From Sinotaia quadrata (Eukaryota; Mollusca; Gastropoda; Architaenioglossa; Viviparidae): a DNA stretch of 64,000 bases. The notes beneath the pieces are model-generated. The model saw only the letters and a list, made by a program, of their open reading frames with translations, ran no database searches and had not been told where the DNA came from. A program made the translations under genes and the position numbers. Location: the NCBI GenBank assembly GCA_028829895.1, contig CM054178.1:67136835-67200834 (forward strand). The letters run 5' to 3'. Shown in pieces: positions 45,601-58,064 of the stretch; position 1 is the first letter of the stretch, and the number at the start of each line of letters is the position of its first letter.

Positions 45601-48600
45601 GAGTCTTCTGCAGACGATTTGGTAAAATGTGCTTCTTGCTAATATTGCTTCTCAGTTATGAACATCTTCTAGTGTCTTCAGTAATGAACAAGGGAATATA
45701 TTCCATCAGCTATCAGAAGTTCAACTATATTATTGTAACCATTTAAAAAAAAAATAAATGTACTGTCTAAATACACTGTTACATTTTCATATTCTAATAG
45801 ATTAGTATATATTGAAAAACACATAAGTTGCAAATGAGACAGATTTTTACAAAATAATAAGCAAAATTAAACATATGCCCATTTGTGAAGAAAAAATATC
45901 AGAAATTTTCTTTAGCTTAACATTTCTAGTACGATAGGCATTCATAAAAATTGCTCAGCACATGGCATGATAATTTTCTATCTAGTTTACCTTATCTGCA
46001 GTTATCTAGCACCTTTGACAAACTATGCGGCTGAGGCTTGGATAATGGGTTGAGGGAGCAGTGCTCTGCCCTGAATGCTGCACTTGTAGTTTCTTGGCTT
46101 GCAGTCAAGCAAAATATGCTCATTCATAAACATTCAATTTTTATTTGCTTTTTTGCCGATGTTCATTTACATTTTCTCCTTCAATTCAAAATAGGCAAGC
46201 CATTTTCAGTAGAAATAAAGAAATGTGGGTTAAACATTCATTCACAGTAAGCTGGAGATTTGAAATATCCATTTTTGAATCAAGCCACTTTCACTTTGAT
46301 TTGTTATAATCAATTATTAGTGATGCCAATATAATAAGTGATGGTTGAGAATTTGCTATACTTATCCAGCATTTGCTTTTATTGTTTAGATTAATGCATG
46401 TGCTATGCTTAAGTTATATTTTACGCTCTTATTTGAGAGTGGCCAATTAATTTGGCATGTTTTCTGGTGGTATTGTCAAGTCTTTTTAAGTCTTAATGAT
46501 GTTCAAAAAGAAAATTGTTTTTCCAGCTTTATAGTAGATCACAGAACTACAAATATATCACGGATTAAAACTATAACTTCTTTGTGCATGATATTTACAG
46601 AAAAAGTTGGGTATAATCATTTCAGGAGTTCCACTAGTCGATGGAGGCACTGTGCGACTTCCAGCCTTGATTGGTTTGTCACGTGCTCTTGATTTGGTTC
46701 TTACTGGCCGACCTGTCACAGCAAAAGAAGCACTGGACATAGGTCTGGCTAATAGAGTAGTGCCCACAGGCACAGGTATGTTCACTTATATCTTATGCCT
46801 TAAATTCCATTTTATTATTGTCACATGCTCTTGATTTGGTTGGCCAACCTGTCACAGCAAAAGAGGCACTGGACATAGGTCTGGCCAGTAGTGGCCACAG
46901 GCACAGGTATGTTCACTTACATCTTATGCCTTAAATTCCATTTTAATATTGTCAGTATTACTGTATACAAACATATATCTAGGAAACCTATCTCCATCAT
47001 GGTCTACAAAACAACAACTCCACATACTCATATAACTAGCTGCGTAACAGATGACAAATTAGTGCTTACAGTTATCTCTAGAAGCCTTTTACAACAAAAT
47101 TCTTATTTCTGTATCTCAGAGCAATTATAAGCTTTATCTTAGTTAATGGACAATTTGATGATGAGCAAACATCCAAGAAATTCATTTATGACATTTATGA
47201 AAGAAAGTTATTTGTTACAGGATTGTCTTGTAAGATAAAGAGTATTTTGTGTTTTTTTTAATGTAAATAACTCTCAATCAGTTTTCTGTATATGAAGTTT
47301 ACACTTGCTAAATTCATTATTGAATCCCAATTTACCAGTCATCGACCAGCTTGGTCGGTTTTACACTGACGATCTCAAAAATCAAAGGGTACAATATACA
47401 GGGTTGCCCAAGGAGAAAGTTCAGAGTAAATGTTACCGATTATGGATAGATAAATTTGATGTTTCCTTGAGTGTATACAGCAATCTGTTGTCTGTTTTAG
47501 TGTTAGAGGGTGTAATTTTAAGTGCAATATATGCAAATCTATCATATAAGATTTAAGCTAGAATGATATAACTGGATTGGGCTATACTCATTTCTTCATA
47601 CTCGCTTAAATATGCTATTAGAAAGATGTAACAATGGACACCACTATAACATCTTTTGCCACATACTCCAAATACTACCAGACTCAACCAACCATTGTTC
47701 AGCAGATCAGCACTTAAGGAAAGACTGCATCTCTTTTTTAATTGCAGCAATAGGCCAGGCCGTACAACTTGCAAACATCATTGCAAAATTTCCACAGATC
47801 TGCATGCGAGCAGACCGCTCCTCCTGTTACTATTCAACCTATGATGCTCGATCAACACTGGATGCATTCCAGCATGAATGGACTGAAGGAATAAAACTCT
47901 TCACCTTGGAATCAATTACAGGTAAATCCTTGGCAACCTCATGTGAATGTCTACATCTAAAATGAAATCAGTCTACTGTCTAATTCTGAAAATTTCTTTC
48001 CTTCTCCCATGATCTCATTTCTATTTGTGTTATCAAATTCACGATGGTGTTTAATGGGGTCAGTGCATCATTTGATGGAAGAGTCAGTGTCTGACCCATA
48101 ATATTTCAGAATGCCTCATATACATTTCCATTTCAAAGGTATTTAATGGGTCACAGCATCATTTGATGGAAAAGTGTCTGACCCATGTTTCAGAATGCCT
48201 CATATACATTTTCATTTCGGTGTTTAATGGGGTCAGTGCATCATTTGATGAAAAAGTCAGTGTTTGACCCATAATGTTTCAGAATGCCTCATACACATCT
48301 TCATTTCAAAAGTATTTAATGGGGTCACTGCATCATTTGATGGAAAAGTCAGTGTACGACCCATGTTTCAGAATGCCTCATAACACATTTTCATTTCAAA
48401 GGTGTAGTATGATTATTAAAGGCACTAATAACAAACAAAATAATCCCCATATAGGTATTTGATTCTATCATGATTGTTGACTTTAAACATAATTATATTA
48501 GTTTTCCATAAGAAACAAAATTTTGGAATCTTCAGGAGTATTTTTGTATCTCTCCCTCTTTAGAAAACTGTTTCTGTTTTATTAAGCTATTCTTGATACG

Positions 48601-50898
48601 ACCAAGGCTCCCAGTGCACACTAAATTTGGTTTTCATGTCATATTATTCCTGTTCGATGTTACTAGATTAGTGTTGATTATTTTTTATGCTCGAAAAATG
48701 GTTGATAAAATTCTGCACAATCACTTTTCACTCGATGATTAATTTAAGACCTTTGTATATGAACATTTATCTGGAGGATAAGAATGTAATAAAGTAACAT
48801 TTTTAATTTAATATAAATACATTATTCCAGTTTGTTTATTTCTAAGAGCCATTACTCATGCAATTTACTTACTTTTTTCTATGTATGTATTTAAGTGCTT
48901 GTTTTTACAATTTATTTTTTTTTTTAGTGAAGTTGTTACTACAAATGAAAACACTTGACAAATGTCTTGTTTTAAATCATAAAAAATGCCACAAAAATAT
49001 TTTTAAACTGTTAAGTAAAATTATCTTTGTAATTTTTTTTTTAAGTTGACAGGTCATCACTTTTGGGGCTTTGCTTCATCTTCTTTCAAAATTGTCTGTA
49101 AATCACTTCTGAGGCTTACTTTGTTTTCTCAAATGTGTCTGTACAGTGGAGTCACATCTTATGAACAATCACTTGTGTAAATTCAGCTCTACACATGCAG
49201 CAAAAGCCACAAATAGCACATAAGAACTAATGTGGGAATCCCACCTGTCTTAACTGAGGGATCTGTGAAATGAAAGACATCGGTCTCAGTTCTCATGTAC
49301 TTGTTATATTGTCAGCATCTCGTCACACTGAGTGTGATTCTAGAATTTAAAGATACATCTCACCACACTAAATGTGATTTTAGTATTTAAAAATACATCT
49401 GGGTAGTCTCATCATTGTGATTCTAGAATTTTAAAAAACATCAAAGTATTTTGATTCTAGTATTTAAAAAAAACATCAGAGTATTTTGATTCTAGTATTT
49501 AAAAAAACATCTGTATAGTCTAAAGAGAGCATGATTCTATCATTTAAAGATACATCTGTGTAGTCTAATAGTGTGATTCTAGTATTTAAAGATGCATCTG
49601 TTTAGTTTCATAGTGTGTGATTCTAATAAAAAATAAATCGGTGTAATCTCATAGTGTGATTCTAGTATTTAAAGATTCATCTATGTAGTCTCATAGTGTG
49701 TGATTCTAGTATTTAAAGATGCATCTATTTAGTCTCATAGTGTGTGATTCTAATATTTAAAGATGCATCTGTTTAGTCTCTTAGTTTGTGATTCTAGTAA
49801 TTAAAGATGCACCTGTATAGTCTCATCACATACTTGTATACAGGCACCCTGTACTTATCATCATTGTAATTTTGACTGATTTTCACTTTATGAGCGGGCA
49901 CCAGAATTTATCCCCCAGTTAAGAAGATGGAACTCCATTGTATTTTACATACGAGGCTTATTTTATTTTTTAAATTGTCTTCTCTGTACATTTCCAGGCT
50001 TACTTTTCTTATCTTCTTGCCAAATGTGTTTATACATCACTTCTTTCTTGTGAATGTTTTGTACAAAACTGGAAGCTTTAATGATTTTTGAGATTTTTCC
50101 TTGTCTCATTTCCTAAATGAGTTTGTCTGTTATTCTTTTAAACTTTAAATATATCTGTACACCATTCTTTTTTTTTTAATTTTTGTAATGTTTATCTCAT
50201 TTCTTAAATATATGTATGCCATTCTTATTGCTTGCTTGTGTTCATCTTTCTTTAGGTTATTTGTATGGTATCTTTTAGTTTTCTTTACTTACTTCCTACC
50301 AGTCTGGTTCAAGATTTATACTTCATTCTAATCTTCTTTCCTAAAATATTTAATCATAACTATTTATAAACAGTGCATCTGCCATTCATTTTTTGTTCTA
50401 AAGCATGCAATGTTCCTATTATTGTTTAATTAAATAGGAGTTGGAGATAATGTTGCAGTGTATCTGTTATGGTTTTGTTTAAACAGGGGCTGGGGATAAT
50501 GTTGCGGTTTATGTGTTATAATTTTGTTTAAATGGGCTGGGGAAAATGTTGAATTAGTAAATGCAGCACAATTACTCAGGTGGTGTGATTGTGCCACAGA
50601 TTGGATGAGTAACAGTATATTGCAAGATGGTGTTAAAAATATTATGAGGGTATTGTATAAGAAATATTATCGGATGAGTGGTGTTAATATGGTACTATTA
50701 CTACCTGTATCTGTCACTTGTTTGATTCAACAGCCAGTTGAGGTAAACAGGTTTGTATGAACTGTTATCACTAGTTCAGTGTGCCCCAAATACACCTGCC
50801 TCATTTTGACATATGGCTATCTTTCTTTAGGTGCTAAACAGTTTGCAGAAGGAGAGGGTCGTCATGGTAACTTCAAGCTCGACAATTCCAAGTTGTGA
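39608..50898 (+). CDS. Enoyl-CoA hydratase/isomerase (crotonase) family protein, probably mitochondrial
   Basis: Seven exons in phase: 39620-39731 (or from an in-frame ATG at 39608), 40904-41065, 44251-44351, 45477-45621, 46626-46775, 47748-47921, 50831-50898 (stop 50896-50898). Product 303 aa from 39620, or 307 from 39608. The N-terminus [14 protein letters not shown] is basic and free of acidic residues for its first 18 residues, as in mitochondrial leaders. Crotonase hallmarks are [11 protein letters not shown], the first oxyanion-hole segment [13 protein letters not shown] (92-104), [20 protein letters not shown] (136-155) and [16 protein letters not shown]. The first catalytic glutamate is kept (E150, GLEL). 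The position of the second (GQPE in classic hydratases) is C170 in GVFC. The reaction is therefore uncertain. The gene diverges from TCP1 and converges on the ASB gene. Intron 2 carries a DNA transposon. Confidence 0.93.
41253..43630 (+). mobile_element. 2.4-kb DNA transposon with long imperfect inverted ends, degenerate
   Basis: Both ends begin CACTG and carry matching inverted subterminal blocks. Left, about 41325-41390, reads AAAATGACATTGGTTTTG then AATCAGGTCAAC then TTTTTTATCTA. The complement of about 43500-43560 reads AAAATGACATCC, then AAATCAGGTCAGG, then TTTTTGATCTA. TTA flanks both ends, a possible 3-bp duplication that AT richness could explain. The interior codes on the + strand in broken frames: 41608-42083 ([42 protein letters not shown]), 42112-42240, about 42245-42652 ([11 protein letters not shown], stop, [26 protein letters not shown]) and 42622-43239 ([14 protein letters not shown] style, [16 protein letters not shown]). 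I recognise a multi-copy invertebrate ORF family by sequence; its superfamily is unassigned here. Confidence 0.75.
41478..41563. repeat. Perfect 33-bp inverted repeat with 20-nt loop
   Basis: The left arm 41478-41510 and right arm 41531-41563 are exact reverse complements (core TTAGCTTATGTAACCTCTTC). The hairpin lies inside the DNA transposon, about 45 bp before its first coding block. Confidence 0.95.
44815..45005. repeat. About 40-bp tandem repeat in crotonase intron 3
   Basis: Five copies of TATTCTTTGTACTGCATGGC then CCCTTAAATGCAATCTAG, of variable length. Confidence 0.85.
46679..46955 (+). repeat. Tandem duplication of the 3' end of crotonase exon 5 plus donor
   Basis: The segment from TCACGTGCTCTTGATTTGG (46679) through the exon 5 donor and about 45 bases of intron is repeated from 46821 (TCACATGCTCTTGATTTGG) to about 46955. 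The copy keeps the end CCACAGGCACAG/GTATGTTCACTTA, a ready donor, but has internal deletions that break the coding frame. Confidence 0.92.
47305..47556 (+). other. Unassigned 83-codon open frame in crotonase intron 5
   Basis: An open frame reads [20 protein letters not shown] then YTGLPKEKV before turning hydrophobic. The first 40 codons have protein-like composition, unlike other intronic ORFs. No acceptor-donor pair fits the crotonase phases and no family is recognised. It may be a transposon fragment. Confidence 0.2.
48040..48410. repeat. About 86-bp tandem repeat in crotonase intron 6
   Basis: Four copies sharing TTTAATGGGGTCAGTGCATC, ATTTGATGGAAAAGTCAGTG, TCTGACCCAT and TTTCAGAATGCCTCATATAC. 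Confidence 0.9.
49290..49835. repeat. About 42-bp tandem repeat in crotonase intron 6
   Basis: Ten or more diverged copies of GTGATTCTAGTATTTAAAGA then TACATCTGTGTAGTCTCATA. Confidence 0.9.
50430..50545. repeat. Short tandem repeat upstream of crotonase exon 7
   Basis: Two and a half copies of GGGGCTGGGGATAATGTTGC then a TTATG..TTTTGTTTAAA block, about 54 bp each. Confidence 0.75.
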
Positions 50899-50964
50899 AC
50901 AGAAAGCAAGCTGTCACATAATTAATTGAATAATTGTCCTGTGTTTACAGAGTGGGAAGATGAA

Positions 50965-50970
50965 AATAAA
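50965..50970 (+). terminator. Polyadenylation signal of the crotonase gene
   Basis: AATAAA lies 67 bases after the stop codon, the first canonical signal and at a usual distance. Confidence 0.7.
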
Positions 50971-50999
50971 TTATTCATTTTTTGTAACAAAATTTATTT

Positions 51000-53170
51000 T
51001 TATTCAGTCTTCTTCCTGGACAGAAAGGTTAGTTTAGAATTAAACTTAATGCAAAATGAAAGAATGTTTCTGTAAGATATGTAAAGACAAACAAATTGCA
51101 GCTGAATGTTATCTGATTGTATTCTTAAGTATTATTTGTTTAAATACATGTAATCAGGAAATAATATTTTCAAGCTTTTAAATACAGTTTTTAGTTGAGA
51201 ATAAGATTTAGTCCAAAAAATATATTTGTTGTCATTGCTTTGTTATCATTTTGTTGAAGAAAAAAAGCAACCTTGATTTTCCGGTCTTTGACATGAATTA
51301 GAAATGGATGGAATAAATTAATATTAAAAATCCTAACATAACAGACCATGCACCTCATCACACATCACTATCACTCATGTGTTACATAATATTTGAATAA
51401 TGAATTATTCATTGATTAATAACTAATGACTCCCCAATCCCAACCTTCATAAAGAAACAATGCCAACAGTTGAAAGATGAACACAAATACTAGTAACATT
51501 TAAGATAGATTTAATTTTGAAGAAAATAATGACTGTAGAAAGTGTAAAATCAGAATGACGTGCACACCGATTTTTAATTTTAGTTTCCACTCAATACAGA
51601 AATTCTGGCGGTATAGTTCTTTGGACTTTGGACTTGTCAAATGGGTTTGTCCATTGGTAAGCATGCTAACCATAGATTGTGATGTAGTCCTGGGCAGATT
51701 GATGGCATCAACTTGGTCAAGGGTCAAAGCTTAGCGGTGGCATCAAGTTTTGCATATATAAGCACACTAGAGGCCGCCATGACTGGTCTTCCTGTCACTC
51801 TGCAATGGGTGCAGAGAGTTTGGTGCACAAAGTGCTGATTCTGTATAAGGAATAAACTCCTTCCTTAAGTCTTAGGGAATTAAAATAGGTGCTTAAAGCA
51901 CAAAGCATGTTATTCATGCTTGAATAGAAGGGGATGTATGATAGTGTATGATAGTTGCATGAAAGACAAGAAGAGAATATATTACATAAAATAGACATAT
52001 GAACAAGACTATTGTTACAGGATTTACTCATAAGTCAAACCTGACTGATTTTTATCAGCAAGAGCCTTTTTAACAAGTTTTGGATCTGGGAAAGTATTCT
52101 AGGCAGTCCTTCAACAGCTGCAGGAATGACTGAGAGTTCTGGTAACTTTTGGCACACTAGGGTGCACATGCACAGGCCTGTCCAATCAGCTGACCAGTCA
52201 TGCTGTCAGTCAGCTAAATATTTGGCAGTCATTTACTAATTGATCCACATTGACTGGCCAAGTTGCAAAGGTGCTGGCCTTTAGCTCAGAGTCTTGTGTA
52301 TTGAAGCTAGCTAGCCATGTTCTTGTAATTTGTGGCCACAAGCCTTTCTAGATGAATTTACCAATGACTTGCTTTCTATGCAATATTAAAAAACAGGGAA
52401 TTGATGAGAAACAAACTACATCCAAAATCTTCACAATTAATAAACACTTTCACACATCAGCAATGGGCTGATTAATCCTTTCACTGTGGACTCAAAACAT
52501 TTCAGAAAGAAACAACATGTAAGTGGTATCTGTAGAGAAGAGATTAATGTAAAGTGCCTAACCCAAACATATTAATGAAGTTCCTAATACCATCATAGAG
52601 GAGTTTAAACACAATGTGTATAACTCAGACATATATCATATTAATAAAATTCCTGCCTCAATTATATAGTTCTCTTCTGTACTTTATCCGTTATACACTT
52701 ATAATTAATTAGCATAGCCGCTATAGATCTGTGTTATTCCTTTTTGGTACATAGATTTTGTTTATCTAAATGTGTATTTTTTCCTATTTGTTAAAATGGA
52801 TAGTTTTGTTTTTTTAATTTTAAATATAAATTATAATAGCTACTTTTGTTAAGGATAAAAAACAGTATAATCACAAATAACACATTACATGTAAAGTTGA
52901 ACATACATTCAAAAATGCATTTAAAAAATAGTGAAGAGGCATGCAAAAATCAGTTTTGTTTCTAAACATCTGCATTTAATAAGTGAACTTTGACCTCAGT
53001 TGTAAACAGAGAGCTTTACTGGTGATGGTATTATATACTGCATACATGAAATACAATGTCACATCAAATAATATATTAATAATATAAATGTTTGTGTGTG
53101 TGTGGGTAGGAAAGGATAGCTGAGTATAGGTATGTGAAAAAAATAAATTATGATAATATATCCATCATAC
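51000..53170. other. Spacer between convergent crotonase and ASB genes
   Basis: No coding exon is seen apart from the SINE-like sequence. The ASB 3' UTR is expected just below 53177; a TTTAAT at about 52975 (ATTAAA on the - strand) is a candidate signal. Confidence 0.5.
52215..52400 (+). mobile_element. tRNA-derived SINE, degenerate
   Basis: A box-like TGGCCAAGTTGC (52255-52266) and a B box-like GTATTGAAGCT (52298-52308) are 43 bases apart. The head shares AAAGGTGCT and its context with the element at 2460, so both may belong to one family. Confidence 0.4.
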
Positions 53171-53176
53171 ACTTTC

Positions 53177-54924
53177 TTAAAGCAGCTCATCAGTCAACAA
53201 AATGTACTTGAGAAACCCACTCGGCAAGCACTTAAGTTGCTTCGCCTTGTTCTGGATGTCTCTCCCTAAAAACTGTCGTACTGCAATTCGACAACACAAT
53301 TGTAAAGATCTAGGAGCAGCAAGTGTTTCCATCAAAAAATCATGCAGCAAGGCATACTGTCGGCAGAAAGGCAACACCCAGCTAAGTCCATAACATCTGC
53401 AACCACAGGCCACCAAAAGTTGCACAACACGGCGGTTAGAAAAGTGCAAAGCCAGCAGAACAGGCGTCAGTGCCACTCTGCCCTCTAAACAACTGAAAAT
53501 GCCAGGAGCTAAATCAGGTGGTCGAGACTCAAGATCCAAGTTGCAGTTGTGTTGCAATAACCAAAGTATGGCTTCCATATTCTCCGTGGCTACAGCAATG
53601 TGAAGTGGTGTACTTCCAAAGTTATCTTGTGCATTGATGTCAGCTCCAGCACTGAACAACAAATCCATGCAGGCAGTCATGTCCTCAGAGTCTACCGTCC
53701 CGATGCTGGGCAGCAAACAGTAGTGAATAGCAGAAAGGCCTCGAACATTTCGAGTACCAACACTGCAGCCTGCTGAAAGCATTGTAGCTAGGCACTGTAT
53801 GCGCCCACGGCAAGCTGCCTCCATAACAGGTGTCTTCTGAGCTATGCTAAATGTTTCTCGACACAAACCTTTCACCTCCAGCAAAAACTCAAGTACCTAT
53901 TCAGGAAATAAAATGTGAAACAGTTTTGTTTGTTTTTTCCCAGTTTGAGCAATATGGAAAAAATATTTACAAATCATTATTTTTATCATAAATATATATA
54001 AGGTTGGTAATGTAAACAATATGTACTGGCATCAACATAATAAATATTTTATTTTTATCTTCGGTTATTGATAGTTCATTTCCATTATTAAGATGCGAAG
54101 TAGCCATGTAGCTGGGTAGGTTTCTATTATAAGTATTAATATTTGTTTTTAAATAAAATTTTATTTTGGTTACTTTAATACACATTTCTATCTTCAAATG
54201 TTTGCTACAAAATACAATCAGTCTATGTATTTCAAATATATGCTACAAAAACATGGTCCATGTATTTCAATGTTAATCTTGTGGCAAAGAAATAGTGTAA
54301 GGATGTATGTTCATCCTAAAAACAACAAGCAAACTTTTATATAACCTAAATGATGTCTTATAACAAATTCAAAAGTTTAGATTTTAAATCTGTAAATTCA
54401 GAAATTACTTTAAAAAATTACTGATAGATATGCTACTTCCCTTCAGACTTAATTAAAAATTAATCCAATATTATATTCAAATGTTTTAAAAAAATCTTTC
54501 TAAACAGTACATATATCTAATAGCATAGATATATATTCAAGAACTATATTCAAGTTTAGAAGTTAACATTAATAAAAGGAAAATAAAGAGATAAATGATG
54601 CTAAATCTGCTCAACCTGCATATTGTTGACTTTAACTGCTTCGTGCAGTGCTGAGGCTCCCTTGAACTTGGTATTAATGTCTGCTCCAGCAGCCAGTAAA
54701 CAGCGCAGTACCTCCACATGTCCAGCCTGAGTAGCCCTTTTCAAAGCAAGACCTATAGTTGGAGATACCATGAAATCTGGCTCTGTAGCCAAAGCTTCAA
54801 TGAGAAGTTTCCGAAGAGTATCAACATCCCCAAAGCGTGCCGCCATTGATATGAAGGAGATGAGCGGATCTCGCTGCGATGCTGGATGTGATTGGTCTAA
54901 GAAGTAGGTTTGCTTTAAATCCAT
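53177..54924 (-). CDS. Ankyrin repeat and SOCS box (ASB) family protein
   Basis: Two exons, 54616-54924 and 53177-53896 (stop 53177-53179), join in phase 0 to give 342 aa. The ATG is preceded directly by an in-frame TAA, which fixes the start. About seven ankyrin repeats fill residues 20-270; typical pieces are ALKRATQAGHVEVLRCLLAA, GADINTKFKGASALHEAV, TPVMEAACRGRIQCLATML and GSTPLHIAVATENMEAILWL. The C-terminal SOCS box is at 300-342. Its Elongin B/C box reads SLQLCCRIAV. The Cullin-5 box reads LPSG where LPxP is usual. ASB proteins are substrate receptors of Cullin-5 E3 ubiquitin ligases: the ankyrin repeats bind the target and the SOCS box binds Elongin B/C. The particular ASB member is not identified. 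Confidence 0.93.
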
Positions 54925-55619
54925 TTAAATCTTTTAAATAAAACCAGTAAAAGAAATTCAAAGTACTTATAAAATTAAACTTTAAAAATTCAAAACAAGA
55001 ATCAACCTTACCAAAAATATGACAATACTTTAGTTAAAACTACATAGATAAATGCTGTAGATAATTAAATTTAATATAATACAAATTTGCAGTTTTCGTT
55101 TTCTTATAAGGATTACTGAACATATTACAAGATGCCTGCAAATAAAATTACAACAATTACCTAATTTTTCATTATGTTTATAATCTCTTCAACAGTAATA
55201 AATGACAGTCATAATTTGTATTACATAATAACATTTATTTCTTTTTACTTAACTTTCAAAATCTTAAGACTTGAGCAACAAATGCCACTGACTATTTCTG
55301 TGTTAGTCTTGCACAAATTTAAAACTGCTTTAATTCAGTTTTTTAACTTTTATTATGCAAATTAATGTGTGGTTTTCTACTTAGTAAAAATGAGTTTGTG
55401 CCAAGATAAAGTTTAACATTTATCAATCATCTAATCAAACTTGCCACTAGCACTGAGCAGTTCTGGCCCTTGGTACATAAAACAATATCAAAAGGACAAG
55501 CATAACAGAATGCTATTTTACAAAGAATAAAAATCAAATAATTTCCATTAAAATAGCAATACCTGGACAACTGTAATAGCATATGTATGTAATGTGCACT
55601 GATGCTTTCTAAGTATGAA

Positions 55620-55802
55620 TTATATTTTGATAAAACCAAAGCCCCGAATCTGGCCCCGAGAAACTAAAAGTCCCGCACCAAACAATAGGAGCACAAACAA
55701 TGAAACTTCAACCGTGGGTGGGTGAACCCCAGCTAAATCGGACAATGGGAACGCACTACTGTTGATAATAATCTGAAACAAAATTACCAAATTCATAGTC
55801 AA
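55620..55802 (-). other. Small ORF with one predicted membrane segment
   Basis: A 60-codon ORF with a hydrophobic stretch VEVSLFVLLLFGAGLLV in a locally less AT-rich zone upstream of the ASB gene. TTTGTTTCAG at its start resembles an acceptor. No family is recognised; it may equally be 5' UTR sequence of the ASB gene. Confidence 0.2.
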
Positions 55803-57833
55803 CTGACGTTCTAAACATCTAAAAATTGTTGTTGTATAAGAGCGGCCACATATCTACAACATGTGCAATAGAATACATTAGTACAAAACTGAAAACATCT
55901 GACAAACCATTTCTAATACTGTACTTCACACTCAGAAGTTACCAGGTGGCAGCAGTGAATTATAAAATTATATTTAGGCAACTCTGAAGAGTACTGCTAG
56001 CCTTTACATTCGACCTGCCAAGACAGTCAACTATAAAAATATTAACGAGCAACTCTTAAGTGAATTGTCAAGCCAATTCTGACAATAAACTGCAAATCTA
56101 AAATAGACAATACGTCAGTGCATTTTTCCAACGTCACTGTCACTGGACAGTGTAAATCAATAACGCTCTCATTGTGAAAGATTTTAGAGCAAACTCTGAA
56201 TACAATTATGATTCACTAAACACTCATGAAATGCCCAAAATATTCGCAGCACAAAACCATCGTTCTACTTTTAATGATTTACAATACGTTAATGACGAAA
56301 TCTACAGCAACTGTTCTGTTCAGCGTATTATCGGACGTTATACTTTTCTAGATTTGTGCATTGCAGTATTTTGCGCGCCATTATTAGAATTCTTAAACTG
56401 ATCAAAAGTCGTGTGCGCTTAGTAAGAATATTGTGCAATATTAGAATTTTTAATTTTTTCTTTAATTAGACGCACTTTATCGAATGAAAAATATCTAACG
56501 ATTGTTTGTAATGAGCCGCTGGTCTGCTCATTTTCAATAACTATCGCTTAATGAACCAATGAAGTGCTGTGTAAAACCGTACTATTTTAGTACGGCGAAT
56601 TTTTCTATTGCCTAAGATCGGATACACTTTGAACTCGAATAAAATTAAAATATTATTTGAATAAATAGTAACATTCAATGAATTCTAAATGCACCCGACT
56701 GTAAAGAATCTGTTCACAGCTCATTATGCTGATTACTCAATCAGTACATAAATACCTAACCAATACCGGGTCCACGACAGTTTTCCAAAATCAGCATTAA
56801 ATCTCACTCTAGTTACAGTCACAAATTGAGTTATGAACATAAGTGTAATCGACTTATTGCAACACATGAACCTGTTTAATTTTTAACTTGGTAGTTGTAA
56901 ATGCTGGCAATCAGTTACTGTACAACAACTATGATTAATCTATTTTTAAAAACGTTCAAGTGCGAATTTCGAAATCTAATATAATTAATTTTACAAGCAG
57001 CGCCAATATACTTTAAAACCATAAAAAAGAACTTATGTAAATATTTCCCTGCCGATCTATTCTTTTGTTGAGTGTTAAAGTTAGATCGGTGGAATTTTGA
57101 AAATATGCAAATGAACCTTTGGCTCGTTTGTTTAGCAATAATAATAGTACAATTACTACATTTTCTTTTCTTTTAAATAATTAAAATAAAATATGATGAA
57201 AACTTTTTTTCCTGTTCAGCAGTATTTGTTAGATGCTCATGACAAAATTCTGCTACTTTCGAATGCTTAGCCGACATAGAATCGTTGTTTCGGCTAAGAT
57301 CCTCTATAATTATTCAAAGTAACAAGTAGACATTTGCTTAGCTCTGAATCGATTATGCACGAGTGGAATTCTGTTTAAATAATTAAAAGCGCACTATACT
57401 GTAACAGATGTTTTCTTCTTAAAAATAAAGGGGGGGGGGTAATTATTTGCCTCTTAAATCACACAAAATATTTCAGATTTATTTTATTTAAAGTCTCCTT
57501 GTATAAATTAGCTAATTAGAATTCGTTAGATGGACAAATGTCTCGCTATATAAAGTTAATCCTTTAATTAAGCCTAAATACTTCATTTATGAATGTAACT
57601 GTTAAATGATATAATCTAGAGTTCTAGACTGAAGTGGCGGGGCTGGTCATTTCTGCAAAAAAGTGATGCATTTGCACTACTCTATTATAGTGACTCTAGA
57701 TTGGCCGGCATAAGGTTGTTAGTTTAAGACTGAAATATTTATTTGCTGATTCATTGTACTATTACAGATTGTTCAAACGAAACATACACAACAGTATTTT
57801 TATTAATTTTATAATTTAATAACATATAAGCGT

Positions 57834-58064
57834 TCAGCCACTGCAGACCCTTTGGCCGACTTCATCAAAACTGACAAGATTTTCAGTTGAAAGTGTCTTT
57901 GTATCACTGAACTTTAAATAAAAGGACACAAGGACAAATTCACTGTCGCCAAAACGTCTGCCAAATTGAAACGACCGAAGCATTGTAGCGTCTTTAGTAA
58001 CTGCGCGTTTGGCATCGATTGCTTTCGACATATTTAAACCCAATTTTATGAATCTATAATTCAA
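57834..58064 (-). other. Small ORF in a CpG-enriched zone
   Basis: A 76-codon ORF; from its second ATG it reads MSKAIDAKRAVTKDATMLRS. The codons contain several CpG, unlike the surrounding DNA, which can mark a first exon or promoter. No convincing donor and no family are seen. Confidence 0.2.

Noticed and set aside
51640..51760. tRNA-like phrase GGTAAGCATGCTAACCATAG
   Set aside because: No convincing B box at the right spacing, so a SINE or tRNA call is not supported.
56174..56401. 75-codon + strand ORF near a CpG-richer zone
   Set aside because: Amino-acid composition and lack of motifs suggest a chance ORF.
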